This document shows positions 8,660 through 17,343 of a DNA stretch of 64,000 bases, piece by piece. The number at the start of each line of letters is the position of its first letter. Positions within the stretch are counted from its first letter, which is position 1. The DNA lies in NCBI RefSeq assembly GCF_000966285.1, contig NZ_KQ031391.1, forward strand, positions 6,572,430 through 6,636,429, read 5' to 3'. The DNA is from Pseudofrankia sp. DC12. GTDB lineage: Bacteria; Actinomycetota; Actinomycetes; Frankiales; Frankiaceae. The notes under the pieces are model-generated. The model was not told the origin of the DNA, searched no databases, and saw nothing but the letters and a program-made list of their open reading frames with translations. Made by a program: the position numbers and the translations under genes.

Positions 8660-10357
8660 ATGGGCGGGCGGCGGACGACCGGGCAGGCGCTCGTCGACGG
8701 GCTGCTCGCCCACGGCGTCGACACGGTGTTCGGGCTGCCGGGGGTCCAGACCTACGCGCTGTTCGACGCGCTGGGCGAGCGGTCCGCCGAGATCACGCTG
8801 GTCGGGGCCCGCCACGAGCAGGCCTGCGCGTACATGGCCCTCGGCTACGCCCAGTCCAGCGGGCGGCCCGGGGTCTGTACGGTCGTGCCGGGCCCGGGCG
8901 TCCTGAACGCCGCCGCGGGCCTGCTGACCGCTGCCGGTACCGGGACCCCGGTCGTGTGCCTGACCTCGGACGTGCCGACCGCGTACGCAGGCAGGGGCAT
9001 GGGCCACCTGCACGAGATGCCCGACCAGCTGGCGACCCTGCGCTCGTTCGTGAAATGGGCCGAGACGATCCGCCACCCGGCCCAGGCTCCCGGCCTGCTC
9101 GCCGAGGCGTTCGCCCGGGCGGCCTCGGGGCGGCCCGGCCCGGTGGTGCTCGCGGCGCCGTGGGACGTCCTCGGCGCGGCCGCTGAGGTTCCCGCGCCGC
9201 GGGTCCAGCCGCCGGACCCGCCGCCGCCCGTCGACGAGGCGGCCGTGCGGGCCGCCGCGGACCTGCTGGCCGCGGCCCGCAACCCGATGATCATGATCGG
9301 AAGTGGGGCCCGGCACGCTGGCGCGGAGGTCCGCGCGCTCGCCGCGCTGCTGGGGGCTCCGGTGGTGGCGCAGCGCGGCGACCGCGGGGTGCTGCGCGAC
9401 GACGACCCGTACGCGTTCACCGGCGCCGCCGGGTTCGCCCACTGGGCTGGCACCGACGTCCTGCTGATGCTCGGCACCCGCGGCGAGCTGACCTGGTTCC
9501 GGTGGCCGGTGCGCAGCCCCGGCCCGCGGCTGGTGAGCATCGACATCGACCCGCGCCAGCACGTGTGGCGCGACCCGGCGGTGGCCGTCACCGCCGACGC
9601 CCGCGACGCCGCGGCCGCCCTCGTCGGGCTGCTGCGGGACCGGTCCTCGTCAGGCCGGGACGCGCGCGGCCGGCCCGTGGGGGATCGGGACGGCCCCGAG
9701 GCCACGATGGTCGAGCTGCGGCCCTCCCGCGCGGCCGAGTTCGCGGCGGTCAAGAGCCGGTTCCAGGCCGACGTGGCGAGCCGGCTGCGCCCGCACGCCG
9801 ACTACCTGGCGGCGATCCGGGCGGCGCTGCCCGAGGACGGCTACTTCGTCGAGGAGATCTCCCAGGTCGGCTTCGCGTCGCTGTTCGCGTTCCCGGTGTA
9901 CGCGCCGCGCCACTTCGTCACGGCCGGGCACCAGGGCACGCTCGGCTTCGGCTTCCCGACCGCGCTGGGGGTGAAGGCGGCGCACCGGGATCGGCCGGTG
10001 GTGTCGGTGACCGGTGACGGCGGCTTCCTGTTCGGCGCGGCGGAGCTCGCCACCGCCGTCCAGTACGGCCTGGGCGTCGTCACGGTCGTGTTCGACAACG
10101 GCGCCTACGGCAACGTGAAGGCCGACCAGGACCGGCTGTTCGGCCGGGAGGCCGGCTCTGTGCTGCGCAACCCGGACTTCGTCGCGCTGGCCCGGGCGTT
10201 CGGCGCCGACGGGGCCCGTGCCGAGAGCCCGGGCGACCTGGGCGCGGTCCTCGCCACGGCACTGTCCACCGGCCGCCCGACCGTCATCCACGTCCCGATG
10301 CCGCTGGACCCGGCGGTGACCCCGTGGACCTACCTCACTCCCGCCGTCGACCGGTGA
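8660..10357 (+). CDS. Thiamine-diphosphate enzyme, acetolactate-synthase large-subunit-like
   Basis: A 565-residue ThDP-dependent enzyme with the standard three domains. The N-terminal pyrimidine domain has the catalytic Glu region (GARHEQACAYMALGYA, about residues 53-68). The central domain begins near 200 (AARNPMIMIGSGAR). The C-terminal PP domain has the ThDP/Mg motif GDGGFLFGAAEL ending in FDNGAYGNVK (about 450-485). ATG 8660 was chosen because conserved sequence (TTGQALVDGLLAHGVDTVFG) begins immediately after it. Relatives include acetolactate synthase, benzoylformate decarboxylase and sulfopyruvate-type enzymes. No small regulatory subunit lies nearby, so a catabolic role is likelier than branched-chain synthesis. 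Exact substrate unknown. Confidence 0.85.
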   Translation: MGGRRTTGQALVDGLLAHGVDTVFGLPGVQTYALFDALGERSAEITLVGARHEQACAYMALGYAQSSGRPGVCTVVPGPGVLNAAAGLLTAAGTGTPVVCLTSDVPTAYAGRGMGHLHEMPDQLATLRSFVKWAETIRHPAQAPGLLAEAFARAASGRPGPVVLAAPWDVLGAAAEVPAPRVQPPDPPPPVDEAAVRAAADLLAAARNPMIMIGSGARHAGAEVRALAALLGAPVVAQRGDRGVLRDDDPYAFTGAAGFAHWAGTDVLLMLGTRGELTWFRWPVRSPGPRLVSIDIDPRQHVWRDPAVAVTADARDAAAALVGLLRDRSSSGRDARGRPVGDRDGPEATMVELRPSRAAEFAAVKSRFQADVASRLRPHADYLAAIRAALPEDGYFVEEISQVGFASLFAFPVYAPRHFVTAGHQGTLGFGFPTALGVKAAHRDRPVVSVTGDGGFLFGAAELATAVQYGLGVVTVVFDNGAYGNVKADQDRLFGREAGSVLRNPDFVALARAFGADGARAESPGDLGAVLATALSTGRPTVIHVPMPLDPAVTPWTYLTPAVDR

Positions 10358-10450
10358 GCGCCGTGTCCAGGCCGGAGACGGCGGGCTCGACGCACCGCGG
10401 GCGATCATGAGCCGGCCGCCGCCCCGCTGCCGGGGTCGTCCGAGTGTACG

Positions 10451-10485
10451 CCGGCCCCTGGCCGGCCGGGCCGGCCAGGGGCCGG
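10451..10485. terminator. Bidirectional hairpin between convergent genes
   Basis: A perfect 15-bp stem (10451-10465 with 10471-10485) and 5-base loop, extremely GC-rich and without a T-tract. It sits between the ThDP enzyme gene and the Rieske gene, which converge here. Confidence 0.7.
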
Positions 10486-10502
10486 GAGTGACAGCCGGGT
10501 GC

Positions 10503-11600
10503 TCAGCCGGCGGCGACGGGCGCGACGGCCTCATCCATGCAGGCGTGCCGGTGGTGCAGGCCCGGCTCGTTGCGGCCGAACGTGACGTTGGGCCGCACGC
10601 CGGACTCCATGTTGGCCTGGACCTTGGCGGCCAGGGGGTAGTCCTCGTCACGGACGCTCGAGTGCGCGTACTCGAAGATGTCGTCCGCGCCCTTGCGGCC
10701 GGCCTCGTCCGAGACGTCGAGCGTCGTCGCGTTCTGGTGGACGGTGATCGAGTGGCCGGCCTTCTCGCCCGGGTACACGCGGAAGATCTCACCGTTGATG
10801 AACGTCACCGACATCACGATGTTCGGGAAGATCGCGTAGATCACCACGAAGTTGTGCAGCGGCTCCCACTCGCTCTCCGGCTTGTCCGCGAGCTCGGTGA
10901 TGTTCTGCAGCGGGAAGATCAGCCGGTGGTGCGGGCCGTAGGTGTCAAACAGCGCGCAGTTGCTGCGGGCCAGCAGCGCGAACGTGTTCTGGTGTACCGA
11001 GGCGAAGTGGTAGTTCTCGCCGAACGTGTCGAGCGCGAGCTTCCAGTTGGCGGGCGCGTCGAGCACCTTCTCGCCGACCGAGTTCCAGTCGCCGATGCCC
11101 CAGGAGGCGAGCTCCGGGCCGAGGTCGCCAAGGTGGGACTCGATGTCCAACGGCCCGCCGTCCGGGTCGAGGCCGACCCAGAGGAAGCCGGCGTGCTCGG
11201 CGGCGGGCAGCTCGGTGAGCCCGGCGCCCTTCATGGCGGTCGGGAAGCCGTCGCGGCCCGGGGCGCTGACCAGCGCGCCCACCTTGTTGTAGCTCCAGGC
11301 GTGGTACGGGCAGGTGAACCGCTCGGCGACGCCACAGCCCTCGGCGACCTTGGCCTGCCGGTGCGCGCAGACGTTCTGGAAGGCGCGGACAGCGCCGTCG
11401 TCGTCGCGGGTCAGCAGCACCGCGACGTCCATCACCTGCTTGGTGGTGTAGCTGCCGGGCTCGGGCAGCTCGGAGCGGTAGCCGACAAGCTGAGGGGCAC
11501 GGCGGACGTACTCGCGCTCGCGCTCGAACAGATCCTGGCTGGTGTAGATGGTCGCCGGCACGATGCGCTCGCTGGGCATCATGTCGGTCGTCTTGTCCAT
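10503..11600 (-). CDS. Rieske-type aromatic-ring-hydroxylating oxygenase, alpha subunit
   Basis: From ATG 11600, 365 residues. The Rieske [2Fe-2S] site is C-x-H (CAHRQAKVAEGCG) and, 16 residues later, C-x2-H (CPYHAW), around 81-105. The mononuclear-iron site follows in the C-terminal SRPBCC-fold domain (ENYHFASVHQNTF, about 195-210, with a downstream Asp). Such oxygenases insert oxygen into aromatic or related substrates using a separate reductase, which is not encoded nearby. ATG 11600 is the first canonical start, but clearly coding-like sequence (IDRNELIDITRRALKIS) continues 17 codons upstream in frame. It is preceded by a good AGGGAGG ribosome site followed by an ATC codon. The true start is therefore uncertain. 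Confidence 0.85.
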   Translation of the reverse strand: MDKTTDMMPSERIVPATIYTSQDLFEREREYVRRAPQLVGYRSELPEPGSYTTKQVMDVAVLLTRDDDGAVRAFQNVCAHRQAKVAEGCGVAERFTCPYHAWSYNKVGALVSAPGRDGFPTAMKGAGLTELPAAEHAGFLWVGLDPDGGPLDIESHLGDLGPELASWGIGDWNSVGEKVLDAPANWKLALDTFGENYHFASVHQNTFALLARSNCALFDTYGPHHRLIFPLQNITELADKPESEWEPLHNFVVIYAIFPNIVMSVTFINGEIFRVYPGEKAGHSITVHQNATTLDVSDEAGRKGADDIFEYAHSSVRDEDYPLAAKVQANMESGVRPNVTFGRNEPGLHHRHACMDEAVAPVAAG

Positions 11601-11764
11601 CGAGATCTTGAGCGCTCGCCGCGTGATGTCGATGAGCTCGTTGCGGTCGATCGGAGGCCTCCCTGGCGCGGCGGTGCTGGCGTTCTGTCAGCAAGCGAGC
11701 GGACTCGGCCGCCGACGCCGTCGGCGTGCCTGACTGGGCGTCGACTGGCCTGTACCCGGTGTCA

Positions 11765-11859
11765 GTGCGCTTGTGCCCGTGGCGCGTTTGTCCTCTCGGC
11801 GCGCTGTGGCAGGGCGCAGGTGCGACAGGTCGCGCTTGTGGCATTGGCGCGCTTGTGAC
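11765..11859. repeat. Iterated GCGCTTGTG-type motif upstream of the Rieske gene
   Basis: Five related copies of a G(G/T)CGCGCTTGTGnC motif occur at about 11765, 11781, 11798, 11829 and 11846, mostly 16-17 bp apart (one interval is double). The spacing of about one and a half helical turns and the position in the 5' region of the minus-strand Rieske gene suggest a multi-site regulator-binding region. From here to 12157 I see no gene. Confidence 0.5.
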
Positions 11860-12157
11860 AGTGGCGTACGCGGCGGCCTCTTTGCCCCCCTACGCCTACC
11901 TTAACGTGCTGCCAGAAGCCCCTCTTGGCCCCATTGGGGTCTGCTCGCCGACACCTGTGGGCCTTGTCCGGCAGGTCCGATGGCCCCGGCGCCGGGAACC
12001 TTCAGCCCTTGCAGGCGAAGCGGCGTCGACGCCCGGGGGCGGGACCATCCCCGGGGAAAGCCCGGACACCGGCCGTGACGTGCGCCGCACTGTCATGGAC
12101 GCTCGGGACTCGGTGCGGCCGGCCGTGATCTGCTGACGGCCCGCGGGCAACGAAAAA

Positions 12158-12202
12158 CCGGCTGTCCGGCGCGGTACGGGGGGAGCCGCGCCGGACAGCC
12201 GG
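12158..12202 (-). terminator. Strong hairpin with U-tract on the minus strand
   Basis: A perfect 17-bp stem (12158-12174 with 12186-12202) and 11-base loop. On the minus strand it is followed by TTTTT, giving a textbook intrinsic terminator. No minus-strand gene lies upstream to need it, so it may stop antisense transcription from the FAD-enzyme region towards the Rieske promoter or end a small RNA. Confidence 0.6.
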
Positions 12203-12212
12203 CATTGCGTCC

Positions 12213-12266
12213 TATGATGGCCGATCCGACGCCAAAAGTCGATCGCTTCGGCGGTTTTTGTCGGCC
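12213..12266 (+). promoter_or_regulatory. Candidate promoter and structured leader of the FAD oxidase gene
   Basis: TATGAT at 12213-12218 resembles a -10 box. Immediately downstream, arms GGCCGA (12220-12225) and TCGGCC (12261-12266) enclose a second partly paired region with AAAA opposite TTTTT. This gives a compact stem-loop in the presumed leader about 145 bp before the chosen start codon. Confidence 0.3.
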
Positions 12267-12411
12267 TGCCCTACTGGCCGGTAGCACCCACGGGCCCTCG
12301 GTGCCCGTGGTGCCTCTCGCGGTGGCCTGCTGGTTCCGGGCCGCCGGTCCTTACGGACGGCCTACCGTGGTCGCCGGGCCGGATGCGGCGGGGCGTGCGG
12401 GTGGAGGGGGC

Positions 12412-13815
12412 GTGGACGAGGTGCTGGCGGAACTGGTCGAGGCGCTGCCGGCGGGGGTCGTCGTGACCGAGCCGGAGCTGCTGGAGAAGTACCGGCGCGA
12501 CCGGGCCACCGGCCCGAACGTCGGGACACCGGTCGCGGCGGTGCGGGCCGAGTCGGCCGAGCAGGTCCAGACCGCGGTCCGCTGGGCCGCGCGCCACCGG
12601 GTGCCCGTGGTTCCGCGCGGCGCCGGCACGGGCCTGTCCGGCGGGGCGACCGCCGTCGACGGCGGGATCGTGCTGTCCACCGAGCGGATGCGGGCCGTCG
12701 AGGTCGACCCGGTGACCAGGGTCGCGACCGCCCAGCCGGGGGCGCTGAACGCCGAGGTCAAGTCCGCGGCGGCGGCGCACGGGCTGTGGTACCCGCCGGA
12801 CCCGTCGTCCTTCGAGATCTGCTCGATCGGCGGCAACGTGGCGACGAACGCCGGCGGCCTGTGCTGCGTGAAGTACGGGGTGACCTCCGACTACGTCCTG
12901 GGCCTGGAGGTCGTCCTGGCCGACGGGACGGCGGTCCGGCTCGGTGGCGCCCGGCTGAAGGACGTCGCGGGCCTGTCGCTGACCAAGCTGTTCGTCGGCA
13001 GCGAGGGCACCCTCGGGATCGTCACCGAGGCGACCCTGCGGCTGCTTCCCGCGCAGCCCGCGACCTGCACCCTGGTCGCGACCTTCCCCACGATGGCCGC
13101 GGCGACGGCCGCGATCCTCGCGATCACCGCCCAGATGCGGCCCGCGATGCTGGAGCTGATGGACCGGACCTCGATCAACGCCGTCGAGGACATGTTCCGG
13201 ATGGGCCTGGACCGCACCGCCGCCGCGCTGATCGTCGCCCGTACGGACGCCCAGCACCAGTCGGGCGCCGACGAGCTGAGGATCATGGTCGAGGCCTGCG
13301 AGAAGGCCGGATCGACGGAGGTCCTCGCGACCGACGACCCGGACGAGGGCGAGGCGTTCGTCGTCGCCCGGCGCAGCGTGATCACGGCGCTGGAGCCGCT
13401 CGGCACCCTCCTGCTCGAGGATGTCGGTGTCGCGCTGCCCCGGCTCCCGGAGCTGGTCGCCGGCGTCGAGGCGATCGCGGCCGCCCACGACGTCACCATC
13501 GCCATCGTCGCGCACGCGGGCGACGGCAACACCCACCCGCTGATCGTCTTCGACCCGGCCGACGCGGAGCTGGCCCGGCGCGCCGACCTGGCGTTCGGCG
13601 AGGTCATGGCCCTCGCGATCAGCCTCGGCGGCACGATCACCGGCGAACACGGCGTCGGGCGCCTCAAGCTCCCCTGGCTCGCGGACCAGCTCGGCCCCGA
13701 CGTCCTGGACCTGAGCTGGCGCATCAAGAACGCCCTCGACCCCCTGCACATCCTCAACCCGGGCGCGGCCCTGCCGCGGGGCCGAGCAGAGCCAGCCCGA
13801 GGCGGCCTTGGCTGA
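12412..13815 (+). CDS. FAD-linked oxidase, glycolate oxidase GlcD / D-lactate dehydrogenase type
   Basis: 467 residues from GTG 12412, chosen because GGAGG lies four bases upstream; the open frame runs further back, but its residues look non-coding. The N-terminal PCMH FAD-binding domain shows PVVPRGAGTGLSGGA (about 64-78), PDPSSFEICSIGGNVATNAGG and LFVGSEGTLGIVTEATLRL. The C-terminal FAD-oxidase domain has HAGDGNTHPLI and the closing GTITGEHGVGRLK with its conserved Glu-His. The family oxidises 2-hydroxy acids (glycolate, D-lactate, D-2-hydroxyglutarate). No GlcE/GlcF partners are adjacent, so it probably acts as a single-subunit dehydrogenase. Confidence 0.88.
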   Translation: MDEVLAELVEALPAGVVVTEPELLEKYRRDRATGPNVGTPVAAVRAESAEQVQTAVRWAARHRVPVVPRGAGTGLSGGATAVDGGIVLSTERMRAVEVDPVTRVATAQPGALNAEVKSAAAAHGLWYPPDPSSFEICSIGGNVATNAGGLCCVKYGVTSDYVLGLEVVLADGTAVRLGGARLKDVAGLSLTKLFVGSEGTLGIVTEATLRLLPAQPATCTLVATFPTMAAATAAILAITAQMRPAMLELMDRTSINAVEDMFRMGLDRTAAALIVARTDAQHQSGADELRIMVEACEKAGSTEVLATDDPDEGEAFVVARRSVITALEPLGTLLLEDVGVALPRLPELVAGVEAIAAAHDVTIAIVAHAGDGNTHPLIVFDPADAELARRADLAFGEVMALAISLGGTITGEHGVGRLKLPWLADQLGPDVLDLSWRIKNALDPLHILNPGAALPRGRAEPARGGLG

Positions 13816-13848
13816 ACCAGGCCGGCCGGCCGGCCGCCCGCGGCCAGA

Positions 13849-14613
13849 TCAGGTGATGCGCAGGTCCTCGGTGCTGTGGAACCGACGGGTACCCCAGGCC
13901 ACCAGGAGCACGGCGAAGGCGCAGGTGACGACGATCCCGATCCAGGACCGGCCGTGGCCGAGCATCAGGGCCCGGACGGCGTCGGTCGTGTGGCGCAGCG
14001 GGTTGGCGTCGGCGGTGTCGTTCAGCCAGGCCGGGGCGAACGACAGCGGCAGGAAGATCCCGGACAGCAGCAGCAGCGGCAGCGAGAAGCCCTGGATCAC
14101 GGGAGCCAGCGCGTCCTCGCTGCGCAGCACCAGCGCGAGCCCGTAGCCCAGGCAGGACAGGCCGACGCCCAGCGCCATCAGCACCAGGGCGGCGACGACC
14201 AGGCCCGCGTGCAGGTGCAGACCGAGCGGGGCGGCGAGGCCGACGAGGATCGCGCCCTGGATGACCACCAGCGTCGCGTCCCGCAGTGCCCGGCCGAGCA
14301 GCAGCGCGAGCCGGCTGATCGGCGTCACCGACAGCCGTTCCAGCACGCCGGCCCGCATCTCGGACAGCAGCGCGAACCCGTTGAACGCGCAGTTGAACAG
14401 GACGAGCTGGACCAGCAGGCCCGGCACGAAAACGTCCCAGCTGCTGGTGCCCGCGGGCAGGCCGCGGGTGACGCCGCCGTTCTTCAGCAGCGGGCCGAAC
14501 AGGTAGAGGTAGAACAGCGGCTGCGCGAGCCCGATGATGATCCAGCTCGGCTCCCGCAGCACCGCGCGCACGGCGCGGGCGTAGGTGAGCCGGACGTCGG
14601 AGAAGAAGCGCAT
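13849..14613 (-). CDS. ABC-2 type drug exporter permease (DrrB-like)
   Basis: 254 residues with six predicted membrane segments and the ABC-2 permease pattern (SFLPLLLLSGIFLPLSFAPAWL, about 180-200, written here as a description of the block). ATG 14613 was chosen because conserved sequence (MRFFSDVRLTYARAVRAVL) starts there. It is encoded 227 bp downstream of its ATPase partner on the same strand. Families with this layout export hydrophobic drugs such as daunorubicin, but the cargo here cannot be named. Confidence 0.85.
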   Translation of the reverse strand: MRFFSDVRLTYARAVRAVLREPSWIIIGLAQPLFYLYLFGPLLKNGGVTRGLPAGTSSWDVFVPGLLVQLVLFNCAFNGFALLSEMRAGVLERLSVTPISRLALLLGRALRDATLVVIQGAILVGLAAPLGLHLHAGLVVAALVLMALGVGLSCLGYGLALVLRSEDALAPVIQGFSLPLLLLSGIFLPLSFAPAWLNDTADANPLRHTTDAVRALMLGHGRSWIGIVVTCAFAVLLVAWGTRRFHSTEDLRIT

Positions 14614-14840
14614 GGAGGCTCCCAGTCGAGGAGTCGAGCGAACGTGGGCAGATCGGGACGGCTGATCGGGCCGGGCAACGGCGCGCAGGCGGCCGCCTGG
14701 CGAGCCCGTCCGGCGCGGGACCAGCGCCGCGCGGACCGCAGGCCTCGGCTCGATGCCGGCACTCCGGCGGCCGCGGGCCCGGGTGGCACGGAGCCTGGGC
14801 GCCGTCGGGCGCGGGCCGGGCACGCGACGGACCGAGCGGG

Positions 14841-15797
14841 TCAGACGGCGGTGGCGAGCGGGTGGCCGGTGGCGGTGAGGAAGACGTCGTCGAGGCTCGG
14901 CCGGGTCAGCGTGAGCGTGAGCACCGGGGTCGACAGGCCGTCCAGCAGGCGCAGCAGGTCGGTGACGGCGCGGGAGCCGTCCTCGACGTACACCCGCATC
15001 GTCTTGTCGTCGACGACGTCGACGTCACGGCACCAGGGCTGCTCGCGGACGGTCGGGCCGACCGCCTCGGGGCCGCCGGTGGGCAGCGTCACGACGATGC
15101 CGTCCCCGGCGACCTGGCTCTTCAGGTCCTCCGGCGGCCCGGTCCGCGCGACCTTGCCCTTGTGGATGATCGCGACCCGGTCGCAGAGCTCGTCGGCCTC
15201 CTCCAGGTAGTGGGTCGTGAGCAGGATCGTGGTGCCGGCGTCGCGGACGGCGCGCAGCTCGGCCCACACCTCGGCCCGGCTCGCCGGGTCCAGACCGGTC
15301 GTCGGCTCGTCGAGCAGGAGCAGCTCGGGGGAGTTGACCAGGCCGACCGCGATGTCCAGGCGGCGGCGCATGCCCCCCGACCAGGTGCCCAGGCGCCGGT
15401 CGGCCGCGTCGGTGAGGCTGAACCGGGCGAGCAGGTCGTCGGCCCGGGTGAGCGCGTCCGTCTTGGACATGCCGAACACCCGGCCCTGCATGACCAGCTC
15501 CGCGCGGGCGGTCTCGGCCGAGTCGGTGCCGCCGCCCTGCGCGACGAAGCCGATCCGGCGGCGCACCGCCGCCCGCTCCTTCACCACGTCATGGCCGGCG
15601 ACGAGCGCCGTGCCCGCGGTGGGCGGGAGCAGGGTGGTCAGCATCCGCATCGTCGTCGACTTGCCGGCGCCGTTCGGGCCGAGCAGTCCGAAGACCTCGC
15701 CACGGTCGACGACCAGGTCGATGCCGTCGACGGCGACGACCGGGTCGGCGCGCCGGGACCGGCGGTATTCCCGGCGCAGCGCCTGGGTTGTGATCAT
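14841..15797 (-). CDS. ABC exporter ATP-binding protein (DrrA-like)
   Basis: 318 residues with all ATPase motifs: Walker [11 protein letters not shown] (about 42-51), Q-loop FVAQGGG, ABC signature WSGGMRRRLDIA (about 140), Walker B LLLLDEPTTGLD and the switch His in TTHYLEEADELCDR. The C-terminal DrrA-type extension ends in TRPSLDDVFL, typical of daunorubicin-resistance ATPases. The start is ATG 15797. It forms an exporter with the DrrB-like gene downstream. The divergent MarR-type regulator gene across a 367-bp intergenic region is the likely controller. Confidence 0.9.
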   Translation of the reverse strand: MITTQALRREYRRSRRADPVVAVDGIDLVVDRGEVFGLLGPNGAGKSTTMRMLTTLLPPTAGTALVAGHDVVKERAAVRRRIGFVAQGGGTDSAETARAELVMQGRVFGMSKTDALTRADDLLARFSLTDAADRRLGTWSGGMRRRLDIAVGLVNSPELLLLDEPTTGLDPASRAEVWAELRAVRDAGTTILLTTHYLEEADELCDRVAIIHKGKVARTGPPEDLKSQVAGDGIVVTLPTGGPEAVGPTVREQPWCRDVDVVDDKTMRVYVEDGSRAVTDLLRLLDGLSTPVLTLTLTRPSLDDVFLTATGHPLATAV

Positions 15798-16164
15798 GTG
15801 GCGTCCGTTTCGGATTCGGTGGGACAGCCGCGTCCCAGTCTCGGTGACATCGTGACGGCCAGCACCGACAGTTCTCCGAGGGCGACGACGGGCGCCGGGG
15901 GCCTGTGGTGGCTGACGGGCGAGGATGGCCGGCGCGGTGTGTGGTGGTGGTCGCGCCGAGGAGGTCCGGCGGTCGCTCCGCCGATTTCCTGCATGAAACT
16001 TGTCTGAGTGAGTAAGGCAATGCGATAGTGAGATACCGTTGGTCGCGGTGTCAAGGCCCGGTTTCGCCGGGCCCGCGCTGCCTGCCCGGACCGCCTCGGG
16101 ACACGGCGGTCCGACCGGCCCGGGACCGGACGGCGGCGGCACCCGGTCCGACAGGGAGGTGGCG
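15798..16164. promoter_or_regulatory. Divergent promoter region, ABC exporter / MarR regulator
   Basis: This intergenic stretch must contain both promoters. Its AT-richer core lies at about 15990-16050 and holds repeated GAGTGAG/TAGTGAG elements. These are plausible half-sites for the adjacent MarR protein, but no clean palindrome could be defined by eye. Confidence 0.4.
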
Positions 16165-17265
16165 GTGATGGAGCGCCAGTCGAGGGAGGCCGACATCGAC
16201 CTGGAGGCACTGCTGCAGGAGTTGGTGTCGGCCGCGCAGCTCTTCCAGTCCGCGGCCGGGCTGCGGGCGCGGCTCACGTCGACCGAGCTCGCGGTGCTGG
16301 CGATCGTGCGCTCCAACCCACGGGTCGCCGGGCAGCTCGCCCTGGCGACCCAGCTGACGACGGGCGCCATCACCCGGGTGCTGGACGGCCTGGAGCGGCG
16401 CGGCTACGTCACCCGGCTGCCCGACCCGGGCGACCGGCGCCGGGTCGTGGTTACGGCGGTCGCCGAGCGGCTCGCCGCGCTCGACGTCATGTTCGGGCCG
16501 ATGACCGAGGCCGCGTCCGCCATCCAGGCGAAGTTCAGCCCCGCCGAGCAGGCGACCATCGCCCGCTTCCTCGTCGCGACCACCGGGATGCTGCGCGACC
16601 AGACCGCCAGCCTGCGCGACGACCCCGCCGCCTCGGCCACGCCGGTGACGCTGGGAGCGCCACTGGGCTCGGCCACCCAGGCCCGGCTGCACCTCGCCGG
16701 CGGTCTCAAGCAGCTCCAGATCGTCTCCGGCGGCCCCGACTTCCCCGCCGACAGCCTCTACCAGGGCGACTTCGCCGGCGCGGCCCCGACCAGCGAGGTC
16801 ATCGTGCGCCCGGACGAGACCGAGGTGCGGGTCCAGTTCGGCCGCCGGAACAGGTCGCTGTGGCGGGCCGGCTCGGGAGCCTCGACGCTCACCCTCAGCC
16901 CGCTCGTCGCCTGGGCCATCGACGTCCGTGGCGGCGCGCAGCAGCTGGTCGTCGAGCTCCAGGGCGTGGCCCCCCGGTCGTTCTCGCTGACCGGGGGAGC
17001 GAACGACCTGCGGCTGCGCCTGGGCGCGCCCGGCCGCGGCGCCCGGATCTCGCTGACCGGCGGCGCCAAGGCGCTGCGCCTCGAACGGCCCGCCGATGTG
17101 CCCGTCAACCTGCGCATCCGGGGCGGCGCGAGCGACGTCGTCGTCGACGGCCAGCGCCAGGGCCCGTTCGGGAGCTGGACCTACACCATGGGCCAGGGCA
17201 CGACCGGCTATGAGCTCGCGATCACCGGCGGCGTGAGCCGCCTCGAGGTCGCCGCGCTGGCGTAG
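16165..17265 (+). CDS. MarR-family regulator with C-terminal beta-repeat domain
   Basis: 366 residues from GTG 16165 (ATG 16168 equally possible; GGGAGG lies just upstream). Residues 1-150 form a MarR winged helix: STELAVLAIVRSNP, LATQLTTGAITRVLDGLERRGYV and the wing LPDPGDRRRVVV. After a linker, residues about 165-366 are beta-rich. At least five repeats of the form hydrophobic-x-GGA-x2-L-x-L occur (LAGGLKQLQI, LTGGANDLRL, LTGGAKALRL, RGGASDVVV, ITGGVSRLEV), resembling the LiaF/DUF4097-type adhesin-like fold. Ordinary MarR proteins are about 150 residues. It faces the drug-type ABC exporter and probably controls it, perhaps with the repeat domain as sensor. Confidence 0.8.
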   Translation: MMERQSREADIDLEALLQELVSAAQLFQSAAGLRARLTSTELAVLAIVRSNPRVAGQLALATQLTTGAITRVLDGLERRGYVTRLPDPGDRRRVVVTAVAERLAALDVMFGPMTEAASAIQAKFSPAEQATIARFLVATTGMLRDQTASLRDDPAASATPVTLGAPLGSATQARLHLAGGLKQLQIVSGGPDFPADSLYQGDFAGAAPTSEVIVRPDETEVRVQFGRRNRSLWRAGSGASTLTLSPLVAWAIDVRGGAQQLVVELQGVAPRSFSLTGGANDLRLRLGAPGRGARISLTGGAKALRLERPADVPVNLRIRGGASDVVVDGQRQGPFGSWTYTMGQGTTGYELAITGGVSRLEVAALA

Positions 17266-17343
17266 CGACGCCCACGCCGGCGCCCGAGCTGGCCGCGCCC
17301 GGCGGACCGGCCGCACCGCCTGCGAAGGCCGCGAGGGCCCGCG

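Noticed and set aside
13811-13848. GGCCGGCC run between the FAD oxidase gene and the ABC permease gene as a terminator
   Set aside because: It is a simple alternating GGCC run without a defined stem and loop; such runs are common in this genome.
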